From Bacteroidales bacterium (lineage in GTDB: Bacteria; Bacteroidota; Bacteroidia; Bacteroidales; UBA4181), in assembly GCA_031287245.1 (NCBI GenBank), contig JAITTD010000016.1, positions 1 through 21,117 of the forward strand: a stretch of DNA of 21,117 bases. Direction: 5' to 3'. Under the pieces are notes generated by a model. That model searched no databases. It had not been told where the DNA came from and worked only from the letters and a program-made list of their open reading frames with translations. Positions 13,699-21,117 of this stretch are shown here, piece after piece. Position numbers and translations under genes: made by a program. Within the stretch, counting starts at the first letter, position 1; every line of letters begins with the position of its first letter.

Positions 13699-15096
13699 AT
13701 GAAAGAACGCGAAAGGTTAAGAATCAATGATTTGTTGAAATCCACTGATCAGGTGGGAAGCGAGGTCGTGATAAAAGGATGGGTGCGTACCAAGCGTGGT
13801 AACAAGAATGTGGCGTTTTTGGCTGTCAATGACGGGTCTGTTATCCACAACTTGCAGGTAGTTGCCGAAGTAGCGCAGTTTGAAGAGCAGTTGAAGCAAG
13901 TTACTACGGGTTCTTGCGTGGCTGTCACCGGAAAATTGGTGGAATCAAGCGGGCAGGGACAGAATGTGGAAGTGCAGGCTACGGATATCGTGCTGTATGG
14001 CGGCGCCGACCCTGAGAGTTATCCTTTGCAGAAAAAGGGGCATACGCTGGAATTTCTTCGTGAAATAGCCCACCTTCGTCCGCGAACCAACACATTTGGC
14101 GCGGTGTTGAGAATACGGCATGCAATGGCTTTTGCTATTCACAAGTATTTCAACGACTACGGATTCTATTATCTGCACACACCCATCATTACCGGCTCTG
14201 ATGCCGAAGGGGCAGGCGCCATGTTTCATGTCACCACTTTGGATTTGGACCATCTTCCTGTCACCGAGAGCGGCGCTGTGGACTACACGCAGGATTTTTT
14301 CGGCAAACCGGTGAACCTCACCGTGTCGGGACAATTGGAGGGCGAGTTGGGCGCTATGGCTTTGGGCAAGATATACACCTTCGGACCTACGTTCCGCGCC
14401 GAAAATTCCAATACGCCGCGCCATTTGTCGGAATTTTGGATGATTGAACCCGAAATGGCTTTCTACGAAATAGCCGACAATATGGATTTGGCAGAAGATT
14501 TTCTCAAATCCTTGATTCGTTATGCGCTGGAAAACTGCACTGCCGATTTGGAATTTATAGCAAGCATGTATGACAATGAGTTGATGGAACGCCTGCGTTT
14601 TGTGGTGGAAAATGATTTTGTGCGGCTTTCTTACACCGAAGGCGTGAAAATTTTGGAGCAGTCGGGTGTAAAGTTTGAGTTCCCGGTAAGTTGGGGCGTG
14701 GATTTGCAATCGGAACACGAGCGCTATCTGGTGGAAAAACATTTCAAAAAACCAGTGATTCTGACGGATTATCCGCGCGATATCAAAGCATTCTACATGA
14801 AACAGAACAACGACGGAAAAACGGTACGTGCTATGGATGTGCTTTTCCCAAAAATAGGCGAAATCATCGGCGGTTCGCAACGCGAAGAAGATTTCGGAAA
14901 ATTGAAGAAACGCATCGAAGAACTGCATATTCCCGAAAAGGATATGTGGTGGTATCTTGACACTCGCAGATTCGGAAGTGCGCCACACAGCGGATTCGGT
15001 TTGGGCTTTGAACGATTGTTGCTTTTTGTGACAGGAATGACCAACATTCGCGATGTGATACCGTTCCCAAGAACGCCAAAAAATGCTGAATTTTAA
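13699..15096 (+). CDS. asnS: Asparaginyl-tRNA synthetase
   Basis: This 465-residue protein is the normal length for bacterial AsnRS. An OB-fold anticodon-binding domain lies at about 17-110 (VVIKGWVRTKRGNKNVAFLA). The class II catalytic core has motif 2 in FGPTFRAENSNTPRHLSEFW, followed by MIEPEMAF, and motif 3 in GFGLGFERLLLFVTG, starting near residue 432. The ending NIRDVIPFPRTPKNAEF is typical of AsnRS rather than AspRS. It charges tRNA-Asn in the cytoplasm. rpoN follows after 19 bp, an arrangement seen often in Bacteroidota. Confidence 0.97.
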   Translation: MKERERLRINDLLKSTDQVGSEVVIKGWVRTKRGNKNVAFLAVNDGSVIHNLQVVAEVAQFEEQLKQVTTGSCVAVTGKLVESSGQGQNVEVQATDIVLYGGADPESYPLQKKGHTLEFLREIAHLRPRTNTFGAVLRIRHAMAFAIHKYFNDYGFYYLHTPIITGSDAEGAGAMFHVTTLDLDHLPVTESGAVDYTQDFFGKPVNLTVSGQLEGELGAMALGKIYTFGPTFRAENSNTPRHLSEFWMIEPEMAFYEIADNMDLAEDFLKSLIRYALENCTADLEFIASMYDNELMERLRFVVENDFVRLSYTEGVKILEQSGVKFEFPVSWGVDLQSEHERYLVEKHFKKPVILTDYPRDIKAFYMKQNNDGKTVRAMDVLFPKIGEIIGGSQREEDFGKLKKRIEELHIPEKDMWWYLDTRRFGSAPHSGFGLGFERLLLFVTGMTNIRDVIPFPRTPKNAEF

Positions 15097-15115
15097 ACCA
15101 TAAATAGTACGCCTT

Positions 15116-16546
15116 ATGTTGAATCAACGCTTACAGCAGAAAATGATTCAAAAGTTGTCACCGCAACAGATACAGATGATTAAACTTTTGGAAATCCCCA
15201 CCATGCAGTTGGAGGAACGCATCAAAGAAGAATTGATGGAAAATCCCGCGCTGGAAGAAGGGCGAGAACATGAGGATGGCGAGGAAACGCTTCCACAGAC
15301 AGATGAAGACAACACCAAAGATTTGTCTATTGACGAATACCTGCGGGACGAAACGCCTCTCTACAAACTCAATGCAAAAAATTACAGCCAGGACGACATA
15401 CAAAAAACGGAAATTCCTTTTTCCGCAGGCACCAGTTTCCACGACCAACTGGTGTCGCAACTCGGACTTCGCAATATTGACCAGCGAGAAAAAGCGTTGG
15501 CAGAATACCTCATCGGCAATATTGATGACGACGGCTATTTGCGACGTCCGCTGAATGCCATTGCCGATGATATGGCGTTTTCACTGGGCGTTGAAACAAA
15601 CAGTTCCGAATTGGAAAAAGCGTTGAAAGTGATTCAGGAATTTGAACCGGCAGGCGTGGGAGCGCGAAATCTTCGCGAATGTCTGATTATCCAAGTGAGT
15701 CAGAAAGCGGAAAACCCCGAAATAGAACGGGCAAAGAAGATTCTGGTGGAACATTTTGAAGAATTTACCCGAAAACATTACGACAAAATCCAAATGCGCT
15801 TGAACATCACCGAAGAAGAACTGAAAGATGCCGTAGCAGAAATACTCAGACTGAACCCCAAGCCGGGCGGTTCGTACCATTCCGACAAGGTGGCGGAACA
15901 TATTTTCCCCGATTTCATTCTCGACAACAACAATGGCGTGCTGAATCTAACGCTCAACTCGCGCAATGTGCCGGAATTGAAGGTGAGCCGAACCTACACC
16001 GATATGCTTTCCACATATAGCGCGAACAAGAAAGATAGAACCAAGCGCGAAGCCGTTTCTTTTGTGAAACAAAAACTTGATTCTGCCAAATGGTTCATTG
16101 ATGCTATCAAACAACGCCAAATTACCCTGTTGCAAACGATGGAAGCCATCATCCACCTGCAAAAGGATTATTTCCTGAGCGGTGGCGATGAATCGTTGCT
16201 CAATCCGATGATTTTGAAAGACATTGCAGACATTACCGGTTTGGACATATCAACGGTGTCGCGGGTTGCCAACAGCAAATATGTGCAAACGCCTTTCGGG
16301 ATGTTTTCGTTAAAATATTTTTTCTCGGAAGGTATGCAAACCGAATCGGGCGAAGAGGTATCAACGCGGGAAATCAAGAAAATTCTGCAAGACAACGTAG
16401 ATACCGAGTCGAAACAAAGACCGCTCACCGACGACGAATTAGCAGCAATATTGCAGGATAAAGGCTACCAGATAGCGCGTCGTACCGTTGCCAAATATCG
16501 CGAGCAGTTGAACATACCGGTGGCACGATTGAGAAAAGAATTGTAA
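15116..16546 (+). CDS. rpoN: RNA polymerase sigma-54 factor RpoN
   Basis: This 476-residue protein has the Gln/Leu-rich activator-interacting region at the N-terminus (LNQRLQQKMIQKLSPQQIQM, then MENPALEEG). An acidic linker covers about 50-85, and the core-binding domain about 100-300 (LAEYLIGNIDDDGYLRRPL; LNPKPGG). The DNA-binding part contains DITGLDISTVSRVANSKYVQ, then TPFGMFSLKYFFSEG. The RpoN box is ARRTVAKYRE at 454-463. It directs transcription from -24/-12 promoters and needs an AAA+ activator, and none is encoded here. It lies between asnS and rlmD in one orientation with short gaps. Confidence 0.97.
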   Translation: MLNQRLQQKMIQKLSPQQIQMIKLLEIPTMQLEERIKEELMENPALEEGREHEDGEETLPQTDEDNTKDLSIDEYLRDETPLYKLNAKNYSQDDIQKTEIPFSAGTSFHDQLVSQLGLRNIDQREKALAEYLIGNIDDDGYLRRPLNAIADDMAFSLGVETNSSELEKALKVIQEFEPAGVGARNLRECLIIQVSQKAENPEIERAKKILVEHFEEFTRKHYDKIQMRLNITEEELKDAVAEILRLNPKPGGSYHSDKVAEHIFPDFILDNNNGVLNLTLNSRNVPELKVSRTYTDMLSTYSANKKDRTKREAVSFVKQKLDSAKWFIDAIKQRQITLLQTMEAIIHLQKDYFLSGGDESLLNPMILKDIADITGLDISTVSRVANSKYVQTPFGMFSLKYFFSEGMQTESGEEVSTREIKKILQDNVDTESKQRPLTDDELAAILQDKGYQIARRTVAKYREQLNIPVARLRKEL

Positions 16547-16555
16547 CCCGAAAGG

Positions 16556-17965
16556 ATGTCAAGAAAAAATAAACTCCGGATGGTTGTCGAAAATGTTCCC
16601 ATTGTGGATATTGCCGATGACGGAAGAGCGGTAGGAAAATCGGACGAATGGGTCATTTTTGTGCCCCATGCCGTTCCGGGCGATGTGGTGGATGTTCGGA
16701 TTTTCAAAAAACGAAAAAAATATGCGGAAGGCTCTGTCATTGATATAAAAAGCCGTTCCGACCTGCGTACAGAGCCTGTCTGTCCCGAGTTTTCTCTGTG
16801 TGGAGGCTGCAAATGGCAGGATTTCAGATATGAACAGCAACTTTTCTACAAACATAAAAATGTGTCCGATTGCCTGATACGCATCGGCAAACTGGACGTC
16901 CCAGAGATTCCGCCCGTTTTGGCGTCCAGCCCGACATTATATTATCGCAACAAACTCGAATTTACCTTTTCGTCCAAGCGCTGGCTCACCGATGACGAGA
17001 TACAGTCGGGCGAAGAAGTAGCAAACCCCAATGCCCTTGGTTTTCACATTCCGGGCAGGTTCGACAAAGTGCTGGACATACGCCATTGCAGCCTGCAACC
17101 CGACCCGTCCAACGCCATCCGGTTGGCAATCAAAGAATTTGCGCTGAGCGAAAAGATGCCCTTCTTTGATTTGCGCACTCACGAAGGCTTTTTGCGCAAT
17201 CTAATCATCCGAACCTCGTCCACAGGTGAAGTGATGGTAATCATCTGCTTCTACCATGAGAATGTTACCGCTCGGGAACATTTGCTCAACTTTGTGGCAG
17301 AGCGTTTTCCCGAAATCAGTTCGCTGATGTACATCATCAATCCCAAGGCTAACGACTCTTTTTCCGATTTGGACGCTCATTTATACAAGGGACAATCCTT
17401 TATCACCGAGGAAATGGAAGGTTTAAAGTTTAAAATCGGCGCCAAGTCCTTTTATCAGACCAACTCAAAGCAAGCGTATCAACTATACAGGATAACACGC
17501 GACTTTGCCAAACTGACAGGCACGGAAACCGTGTATGATCTGTACACCGGAACGGGCACTATTGCCAATTTCGTTGCTGCACAAGCAAAAAAAGTAGCAG
17601 GCATTGAATATGTCGCCGAAGCCATTGAGGATGCTATGGAAAATTCTGCATTGAACGGCATCTGCAACACCCGTTTTTTCGCAGGAGACATGAAAGATGT
17701 GCTCAACGCTGAATTTATTGAACAGCAAGGGCGTCCCGATGTCGTGATACTTGACCCGCCGAGGGCAGGCGTTCATCCAAAAGTGATTGACGCTCTGCTG
17801 GCGGCTGCCCCCCGCCGCATCGTCTATGTGAGTTGCAATCCGGCTTCGCAGGCACGAGACCTTTCGCTCATGCAGGAACACTATGCCATCAAAGCAGTGC
17901 AGCCTGTGGATATGTTTCCGCATACCCATCATGTGGAAAACATTGTGATGATGGAAAGGAGGTAA
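16556..17965 (+). CDS. rlmD: 23S rRNA (uracil-C5)-methyltransferase RlmD (TrmA/RumA family)
   Basis: This 469-residue protein has an N-terminal TRAM domain (about 8-68, IADDGRAVGKSDEWVIFVPH). Cysteines 76, 82 and 85 in CPEFSLCGGC, plus a later Cys near 178, fit the 4Fe-4S site of RumA. The SAM-binding loop is VYDLYTGTGTIANFVAAQ. VVILDPPRAGVHPKVIDALL and VYVSCNPAS hold the conserved Pro-Pro motif and catalytic Cys427, and Glu461 in HHVENIVMM is the likely base. The family methylates U1939 (and in some lineages U747) of 23S rRNA, and the exact target here is not certain. The start has an AAAGGATG context 9 bp after rpoN. Confidence 0.92.
   Translation: MSRKNKLRMVVENVPIVDIADDGRAVGKSDEWVIFVPHAVPGDVVDVRIFKKRKKYAEGSVIDIKSRSDLRTEPVCPEFSLCGGCKWQDFRYEQQLFYKHKNVSDCLIRIGKLDVPEIPPVLASSPTLYYRNKLEFTFSSKRWLTDDEIQSGEEVANPNALGFHIPGRFDKVLDIRHCSLQPDPSNAIRLAIKEFALSEKMPFFDLRTHEGFLRNLIIRTSSTGEVMVIICFYHENVTAREHLLNFVAERFPEISSLMYIINPKANDSFSDLDAHLYKGQSFITEEMEGLKFKIGAKSFYQTNSKQAYQLYRITRDFAKLTGTETVYDLYTGTGTIANFVAAQAKKVAGIEYVAEAIEDAMENSALNGICNTRFFAGDMKDVLNAEFIEQQGRPDVVILDPPRAGVHPKVIDALLAAAPRRIVYVSCNPASQARDLSLMQEHYAIKAVQPVDMFPHTHHVENIVMMERR
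17955..17963 (+). promoter_or_regulatory. Strong Shine-Dalgarno sequence of comEC inside the end of rlmD
   Basis: AAAGGAGGT at 17955-17963 lies four bases before the ATG at 17968 and overlaps the last codons and stop of rlmD. Such a complete anti-SD match is unusual in this window, where most genes lack one. It decides the comEC start in favour of MKTFFHQ over ATG codons further upstream inside rlmD. Confidence 0.75.
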
Positions 17966-17967
17966 AG

Positions 17968-20037
17968 ATGAAAACTTTTTTCCATCAAGCGCCTTTTGTC
18001 CGTTTTCTTCTTCCTTTTTTGGCAGGAATATTATTGGCTTTTTATGTTTCTTTGCCCGCACAACTGTTGATATGGACGGCTTTTGTGCTGTTTTTGGCTG
18101 TCGGCTGGTTGCTGTGGCAGCGAAAAAGAGGGCTGTTTGGCTTGTTTGCCGATTTGTTTTTGCTGACAAGCGGCGCCGCAACAGTAGCCCTGCACAGTTA
18201 CACACCGCAAACACAAACGGAACAGTTCGTCTTCACGGCAGTGATCGAAGAACCGCCGGTGGAACGCGAAAACAGCCTGAAAATGAATGCCCTGGTCAGC
18301 AGTTGTTTGCTGGACAGCGGTTGGACGAAAGGCAGCGAAAAGATCATCCTCTACATCAGAAAGGACAGCCTGTCCCTGACGCTCAGGCAAGGCGACAAAC
18401 TGATGCTGGATGCCACGCTGAAACCGGTTACCAATGCCGGCAATCCTTATGAGTTCGACTATGTCGCCTATCTGTCGCGCAGGCATATCAGCAGAAGCGC
18501 CTTTGTGGAAAGCGGCAATTGGACATTATTGCAGCATTACGCACAAAATCCGATAATGAATGTTTCCAACCACATCCGTTATTTTCTGTTGGGCATTTAC
18601 GGAGAATCGGGACTTACCGGCAATGAATTGGCAGTGGCTTCGGCGCTCACATTAGGTTATCGGGCGTCGATGGACAACGATTTGCTATCCGCCTATTCTG
18701 CCTCCGGCGCCACGCATATCTTAGCCGTTTCGGGAATGCATGTGGGCGTATTTTTCATTATTCTCAACATGCTGTTTGGAAAAATTATCTTTCTGCAACG
18801 GCATAAAATCTGGTGGGTGATGCTCATGCTGGGCTGCCTTTGGCTGTATGCCATCATTACAGGAATGTCCCCTTCGGTGTTGCGGGCTACGTTGATGTTT
18901 TCCATCATTGTGACAGGAATGGGACTTCGGCGCAGAGCCTACATTTACAACAGCATGGCAGTTTCGGCTTTCCTCCTCTTGCTGGTCAATCCGGCAAATA
19001 TCTTCGATGTCAGTTTTCAACTTTCCTATATGGCGGTTTTGGCGATCGTCTTTTTCTTTCCGAAATTTTACAGTTTGCTGAATTTCAAAAACTCGCTCGC
19101 CGACAAAAGTTGGCAACTCGCCTGCACTTCCATTGCGGCACAACTCGGCACTGCACCCATTGCCCTCTACTATTTTCACCAATTCCCCAATTATTTTCTG
19201 TTGACCAATTTCATCGCCATCCCGATGTCGTCCCTGATTATCTACGGCGCTGTCATCCTGTTTGTGCTGTCGCCTGTCCCTGTATTGCTCAACCTGTGGG
19301 GACAATTGTTCGGCATCATCATCTATGTCCTCAATTCTTTCATTTTTTTCATCGAAAAACTACCCGGCAGCCTCAGTTCCATCCGGTTTGGCGGTTGGGA
19401 AAACTGGCTGGCATACACTTTGCTGATTTTGCTTTCGATATGGCTGCTTACCCGCAGAAGCAAGTATCTCATCTTGTCGCTCGTTGTATGTCTGGCGTGG
19501 GTGAGCGGTTCGGTGTATTACGACTGCCGTGATGCATTGCAAAAACAGCTCTTCGTATATCATTCGCAAGGCAACACCGTGATTCAATTAGTGAACGGAC
19601 GGCAGGACATGGTGTGGCACCGCAGCCGCAAAGAGCCTTTTCCGGTGAACAACCTCACCCGCAATGTCCGTATCGCCATGCGCCTGCGCCAAACCATTTT
19701 CCACCCTATGGACAGCGTTTTCGTGCATCCTTTCCCCGACATTCAGGCTGCGGACAATTACCTCTGTTTTGCCGGAAAACGCATCCTCATCTTCGACCGC
19801 CTTCATCCACCGCGCAACCTGATAAACAACGCGGAGGCAGACATTGTCATCATCACCCAGAATATACGGACAAACATGGATGAGATTCTGAGCCGCTGCA
19901 CACCCGGCATCGTGGTAGCAGATGCATCCAACTCGCCGGATAAGGCTGCATTATGGGAGGAAGAATGTAAACAGGCTGGCGTTTCATACCATAATACGCA
20001 CCGCAACGGAGCGTTTGTAGCGGATATGAATAAATAG
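17968..20037 (+). CDS. comEC: ComEC/Rec2-type DNA-uptake channel protein
   Basis: From the ATG set by the Shine-Dalgarno sequence this is 689 residues. N-terminal helices (LLPFLAGILLAFYVSLPAQL; LLIWTAFVLFLAVGWLLW) lead to a DUF4131-like soluble part. The Competence domain of many helices follows, with ILAVSGMHVGVFF near residues 252-264, then GMSPSVLRATLMFS and DVSFQLSYMAVLAIVFFFPK, all family signatures. The last 180 or so residues are soluble but lack the HxHxDH motif, so the metallo-beta-lactamase domain is missing or not recognisable, as in many Bacteroidota. It should form the inner-membrane pore for single-stranded DNA in natural transformation. It is the last gene of the asnS-rpoN-rlmD run. 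Confidence 0.93.
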   Translation: MKTFFHQAPFVRFLLPFLAGILLAFYVSLPAQLLIWTAFVLFLAVGWLLWQRKRGLFGLFADLFLLTSGAATVALHSYTPQTQTEQFVFTAVIEEPPVERENSLKMNALVSSCLLDSGWTKGSEKIILYIRKDSLSLTLRQGDKLMLDATLKPVTNAGNPYEFDYVAYLSRRHISRSAFVESGNWTLLQHYAQNPIMNVSNHIRYFLLGIYGESGLTGNELAVASALTLGYRASMDNDLLSAYSASGATHILAVSGMHVGVFFIILNMLFGKIIFLQRHKIWWVMLMLGCLWLYAIITGMSPSVLRATLMFSIIVTGMGLRRRAYIYNSMAVSAFLLLLVNPANIFDVSFQLSYMAVLAIVFFFPKFYSLLNFKNSLADKSWQLACTSIAAQLGTAPIALYYFHQFPNYFLLTNFIAIPMSSLIIYGAVILFVLSPVPVLLNLWGQLFGIIIYVLNSFIFFIEKLPGSLSSIRFGGWENWLAYTLLILLSIWLLTRRSKYLILSLVVCLAWVSGSVYYDCRDALQKQLFVYHSQGNTVIQLVNGRQDMVWHRSRKEPFPVNNLTRNVRIAMRLRQTIFHPMDSVFVHPFPDIQAADNYLCFAGKRILIFDRLHPPRNLINNAEADIVIITQNIRTNMDEILSRCTPGIVVADASNSPDKAALWEEECKQAGVSYHNTHRNGAFVADMNK

Positions 20038-20090
20038 AAATTAGAAAACGTTGCCCGAAAACACCATCGAATCTCACCATCTATAACGGT

Positions 20091-20112
20091 GGGCGCACAC
20101 GCAGGTGCGCCC
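20091..20112. repeat. GC-rich hairpin (gggcgcac/gtgcgccc) after comEC
   Basis: gggcgcac (20091-20098) and gtgcgccc (20105-20112) are perfect inverted repeats with a 6-nt loop, acgcag. No T-run follows on either strand. It lies between the convergent comEC and minus-strand genes and could act as a two-way transcript end or be a REP-like unit. Its GGTGCGC core recurs in the palindrome at 20359-20386. Confidence 0.6.
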
Positions 20113-20131
20113 CAACTTCCCACATTTCCGA

Positions 20132-20151
20132 CAATGGGATGAATCCCATTG
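20132..20151. repeat. Small hairpin caatggga/tcccattg
   Basis: An 8-bp perfect stem with loop tgaa lies at 20132-20151, immediately downstream (on the minus strand) of the stop codon of the T9SS remnant. It has the size and loop type of the hairpins inside the foldback elements. Confidence 0.55.
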
Positions 20152-20530
20152 CTACATTTTCACTGCTTTTATCGTTTTCGCCTTCCCATCTTTCTCCACC
20201 CGGAAGAAATACATGCCTGCGGGCAGCCATTCCAGATGGATGGTTTCATCGGGGCTGACTACCTTTTGGGTGTGCACTACCACGCCGTTTACCGTGATGA
20301 CCTGCAAAGTGCTGCCTTCTGCGCCGGTAAGGTGTAACGTGCCGGTGAAGGGGTTGGTGTAGAGACGGTGCGCGCACCGTCTCTACCAGCAAAGCAATCG
20401 CAGCCTTGGTGGGGATTTCTACGTCGCCGATACTACCGTCCGGATGTACTACAAAACGCGCTACCTTTCCATGTATGTTCTTTTCGCGAGCCGCTTCAGG
20501 ATATGTACAGTACTTGCCATGATTATACTT
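20152..20530 (-). pseudogene. Decayed chimeric frame: TonB C-terminal-like stretch joined to a T9SS sorting domain
   Basis: Reading the minus strand from 20530, there is no start codon, but the frame gives YPEAAREKNIHGKV and FVVHPDGSIGDVEI, a clear match to the TonB C-terminal domain pattern. Next come PTKAAIALL and then a 28-bp palindrome (20359-20386). After it, in another frame, come LYTNPFTGTLHLTG, TLQVITVNGVVVH and LEWLPAGMYFFRVEKDGKAK, ending at TAG (20152-20154). That last part is a type A T9SS C-terminal sorting domain. Removing 25 bases of the palindrome restores one open frame reading ALLYTNPFTG. The remnant shows that a T9SS cargo gene once stood here. Confidence 0.7.
20359..20386. 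repeat. 28-bp perfect palindrome breaking the T9SS remnant
   Basis: The sequence starts gtagagacggtgcg and its second half is the exact reverse complement. Its length (28, or 25 beyond a shared TAC) is one more than a multiple of three, so it shifts the frame of the surrounding remnant and brings in a stop. Palindromes beginning gtagagacg and ending cgtctctac are, from memory, known as dispersed repeats in cyanobacteria and other genomes. I see one copy here, so dispersal in this genome is unproven. Confidence 0.85.
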
Positions 20531-20564
20531 TTAATCTTCATTTTTCCCATTTTTACATTGACCA

Positions 20565-21117
20565 TTAAAGTTGAATATTCTCAGATTGTAGCGATTTTTC
20601 TTCCTCGTAGATTTCTGCAATGTCTTCGGCGGTCAATGCACGGCTGTATAGGCGAATATTATCCAACTTCATATCTATATAGTTCCCGTCCCTCCAGGTT
20701 GAGCCGAACGTCCATTCGGTGCATTGCCAATTATCGCCCTTTATTTCCAAATTTGCCGAATGACTGCCCGACAATTTGCCGTTGATGTACAGGTAATATC
20801 TGTTTGTTTTCAACTCATATAGCAAAGTCATTAAATGCCATCCATTGTACATATAATCAACAATGTCGTCAAAATCCAATGTAAATGTGCGAACTTCAGG
20901 CATTCCCGTTTTTCCGTCATATAAACCGGTTCGCCTTTTTATCAGCAACTGCAAATATCCCGTGGCAGAGCAGACCAGTTTCATATTCATATCGCCGGAA
21001 CTGCATATTTTGCCATCGCTAAAATCTTTTATCCAAAATGAAATGCTATAGCCTGTTGTCTGTTTTTGTTGACTTCTTATTGAAAAACCAGCTTTTTTCG
21101 ATTTGACAAATTCTACA
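20565..21117 (-). CDS. LamG/concanavalin-like domain protein (partial, 5' end outside window)
   Basis: The frame is open from the right edge of the window (base 21116) to TAA at 20565-20567, giving about 183 residues. GYSISFWIKDFSDGKI, YNGWHLMTLLYEL, YYLYINGKLSGS and MKLDNIRLYSRALTAEDIAE are the strands and closing motif of a LamG-type jelly-roll (Laminin_G_3/Concanavalin A-like) domain. It is probably the C-terminal domain of a cell-surface or secreted protein that binds sugar or another surface ligand. The protein ends at SLQSENIQL without a T9SS sorting domain, although an orphan sorting domain lies about 200 bp downstream on the same strand; the gene may have lost it. It points toward comEC (convergent). 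Confidence 0.8.
   Translation of the reverse strand, partial: VEFVKSKKAGFSIRSQQKQTTGYSISFWIKDFSDGKICSSGDMNMKLVCSATGYLQLLIKRRTGLYDGKTGMPEVRTFTLDFDDIVDYMYNGWHLMTLLYELKTNRYYLYINGKLSGSHSANLEIKGDNWQCTEWTFGSTWRDGNYIDMKLDNIRLYSRALTAEDIAEIYEEEKSLQSENIQL

Noticed and set aside
13945..14988. Long open frame (347 codons) on the minus strand inside asnS
   Set aside because: It is entirely antisense to a clearly real asnS gene, its product shows no recognisable domain, and such frames arise from codon bias in the sense gene.
17833..17967. comEC starting at 17833 inside rlmD
   Set aside because: The extra 45 residues are a translation of rlmD in another frame, and a strong Shine-Dalgarno sequence precedes the ATG at 17968.
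17483..18214. Minus-strand open frame of 243 codons across the rlmD/comEC junction
   Set aside because: It is antisense to two well-supported genes and has no domain or start signal.
20444..20785. Plus-strand open frame opposite the LamG gene
   Set aside because: It is antisense to the LamG domain and the TonB/T9SS remnant, which show true family motifs.

Overview
The window is chromosomal DNA from a member of the Bacteroidota, most likely of the order Bacteroidales. The clues are: a TonB-dependent receptor followed by a DUF4249 lipoprotein; a DUF4140/DUF4139 protein; an HU-like/DUF4469 protein; the Bacteroidota-type nfeD-floA pair; promoters of the TTTG-N19-TAnnTTTG kind; few Shine-Dalgarno sequences; and a remnant of a type IX secretion C-terminal sorting domain. 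The species cannot be named from the sequence.

Region 1 (1-3674) is accessory and rich in repeats. It holds the tail of a hypothetical protein, an HU-like/DUF4469 protein and a DUF4139 protein that carries a SusC/RagA-like plug signature. These lie among heptamer arrays, 23-bp and 10-11-bp tandem repeats, a 20-bp palindrome and two foldback elements of about 200 bp. Region 2 (3675-7702) is an outer-membrane pair, a TonB-dependent receptor plus a DUF4249 lipoprotein. It is followed by a third foldback element and another heptamer array.

Region 3 (7647-10069) is a short operon: a membrane GT2 glycosyltransferase, an ECF-type sigma factor that overlaps it by 10 bp, and rsmG. Region 4 (10112-13570) is a tightly packed set: clpS, an NfeD short form, floA, a lipoprotein, a hotdog acyl-ACP dehydratase-like protein and a DPM1-like GT2. 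The last three overlap one another and resemble part of an aryl-polyene or flexirubin type lipid cassette. Region 5 (13664-20037) is a housekeeping run: asnS, rpoN, rlmD and comEC.

Region 6 (20038-21117) converges with region 5. On the minus strand it has the end of a LamG-domain protein, then a decayed frame that joins a TonB C-terminal-like stretch to a T9SS sorting domain. A 28-bp perfect palindrome breaks that frame. Two further GC-rich hairpins lie nearby.

The most unusual signal is the set of three foldback elements (285-492, 3428-3617, 7316-7509). They keep the same nested layout: terminal palindrome, 13-nt AT-rich linker, hairpin, variable stretch, inner palindrome, centre, then the mirror image. 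The third shares almost no primary sequence with the first two. In the first two the 14-nt centre lies in opposite orientations while the flanking hairpins do not. Two of the three elements adjoin degenerate CCCGAAA-type heptamer arrays.
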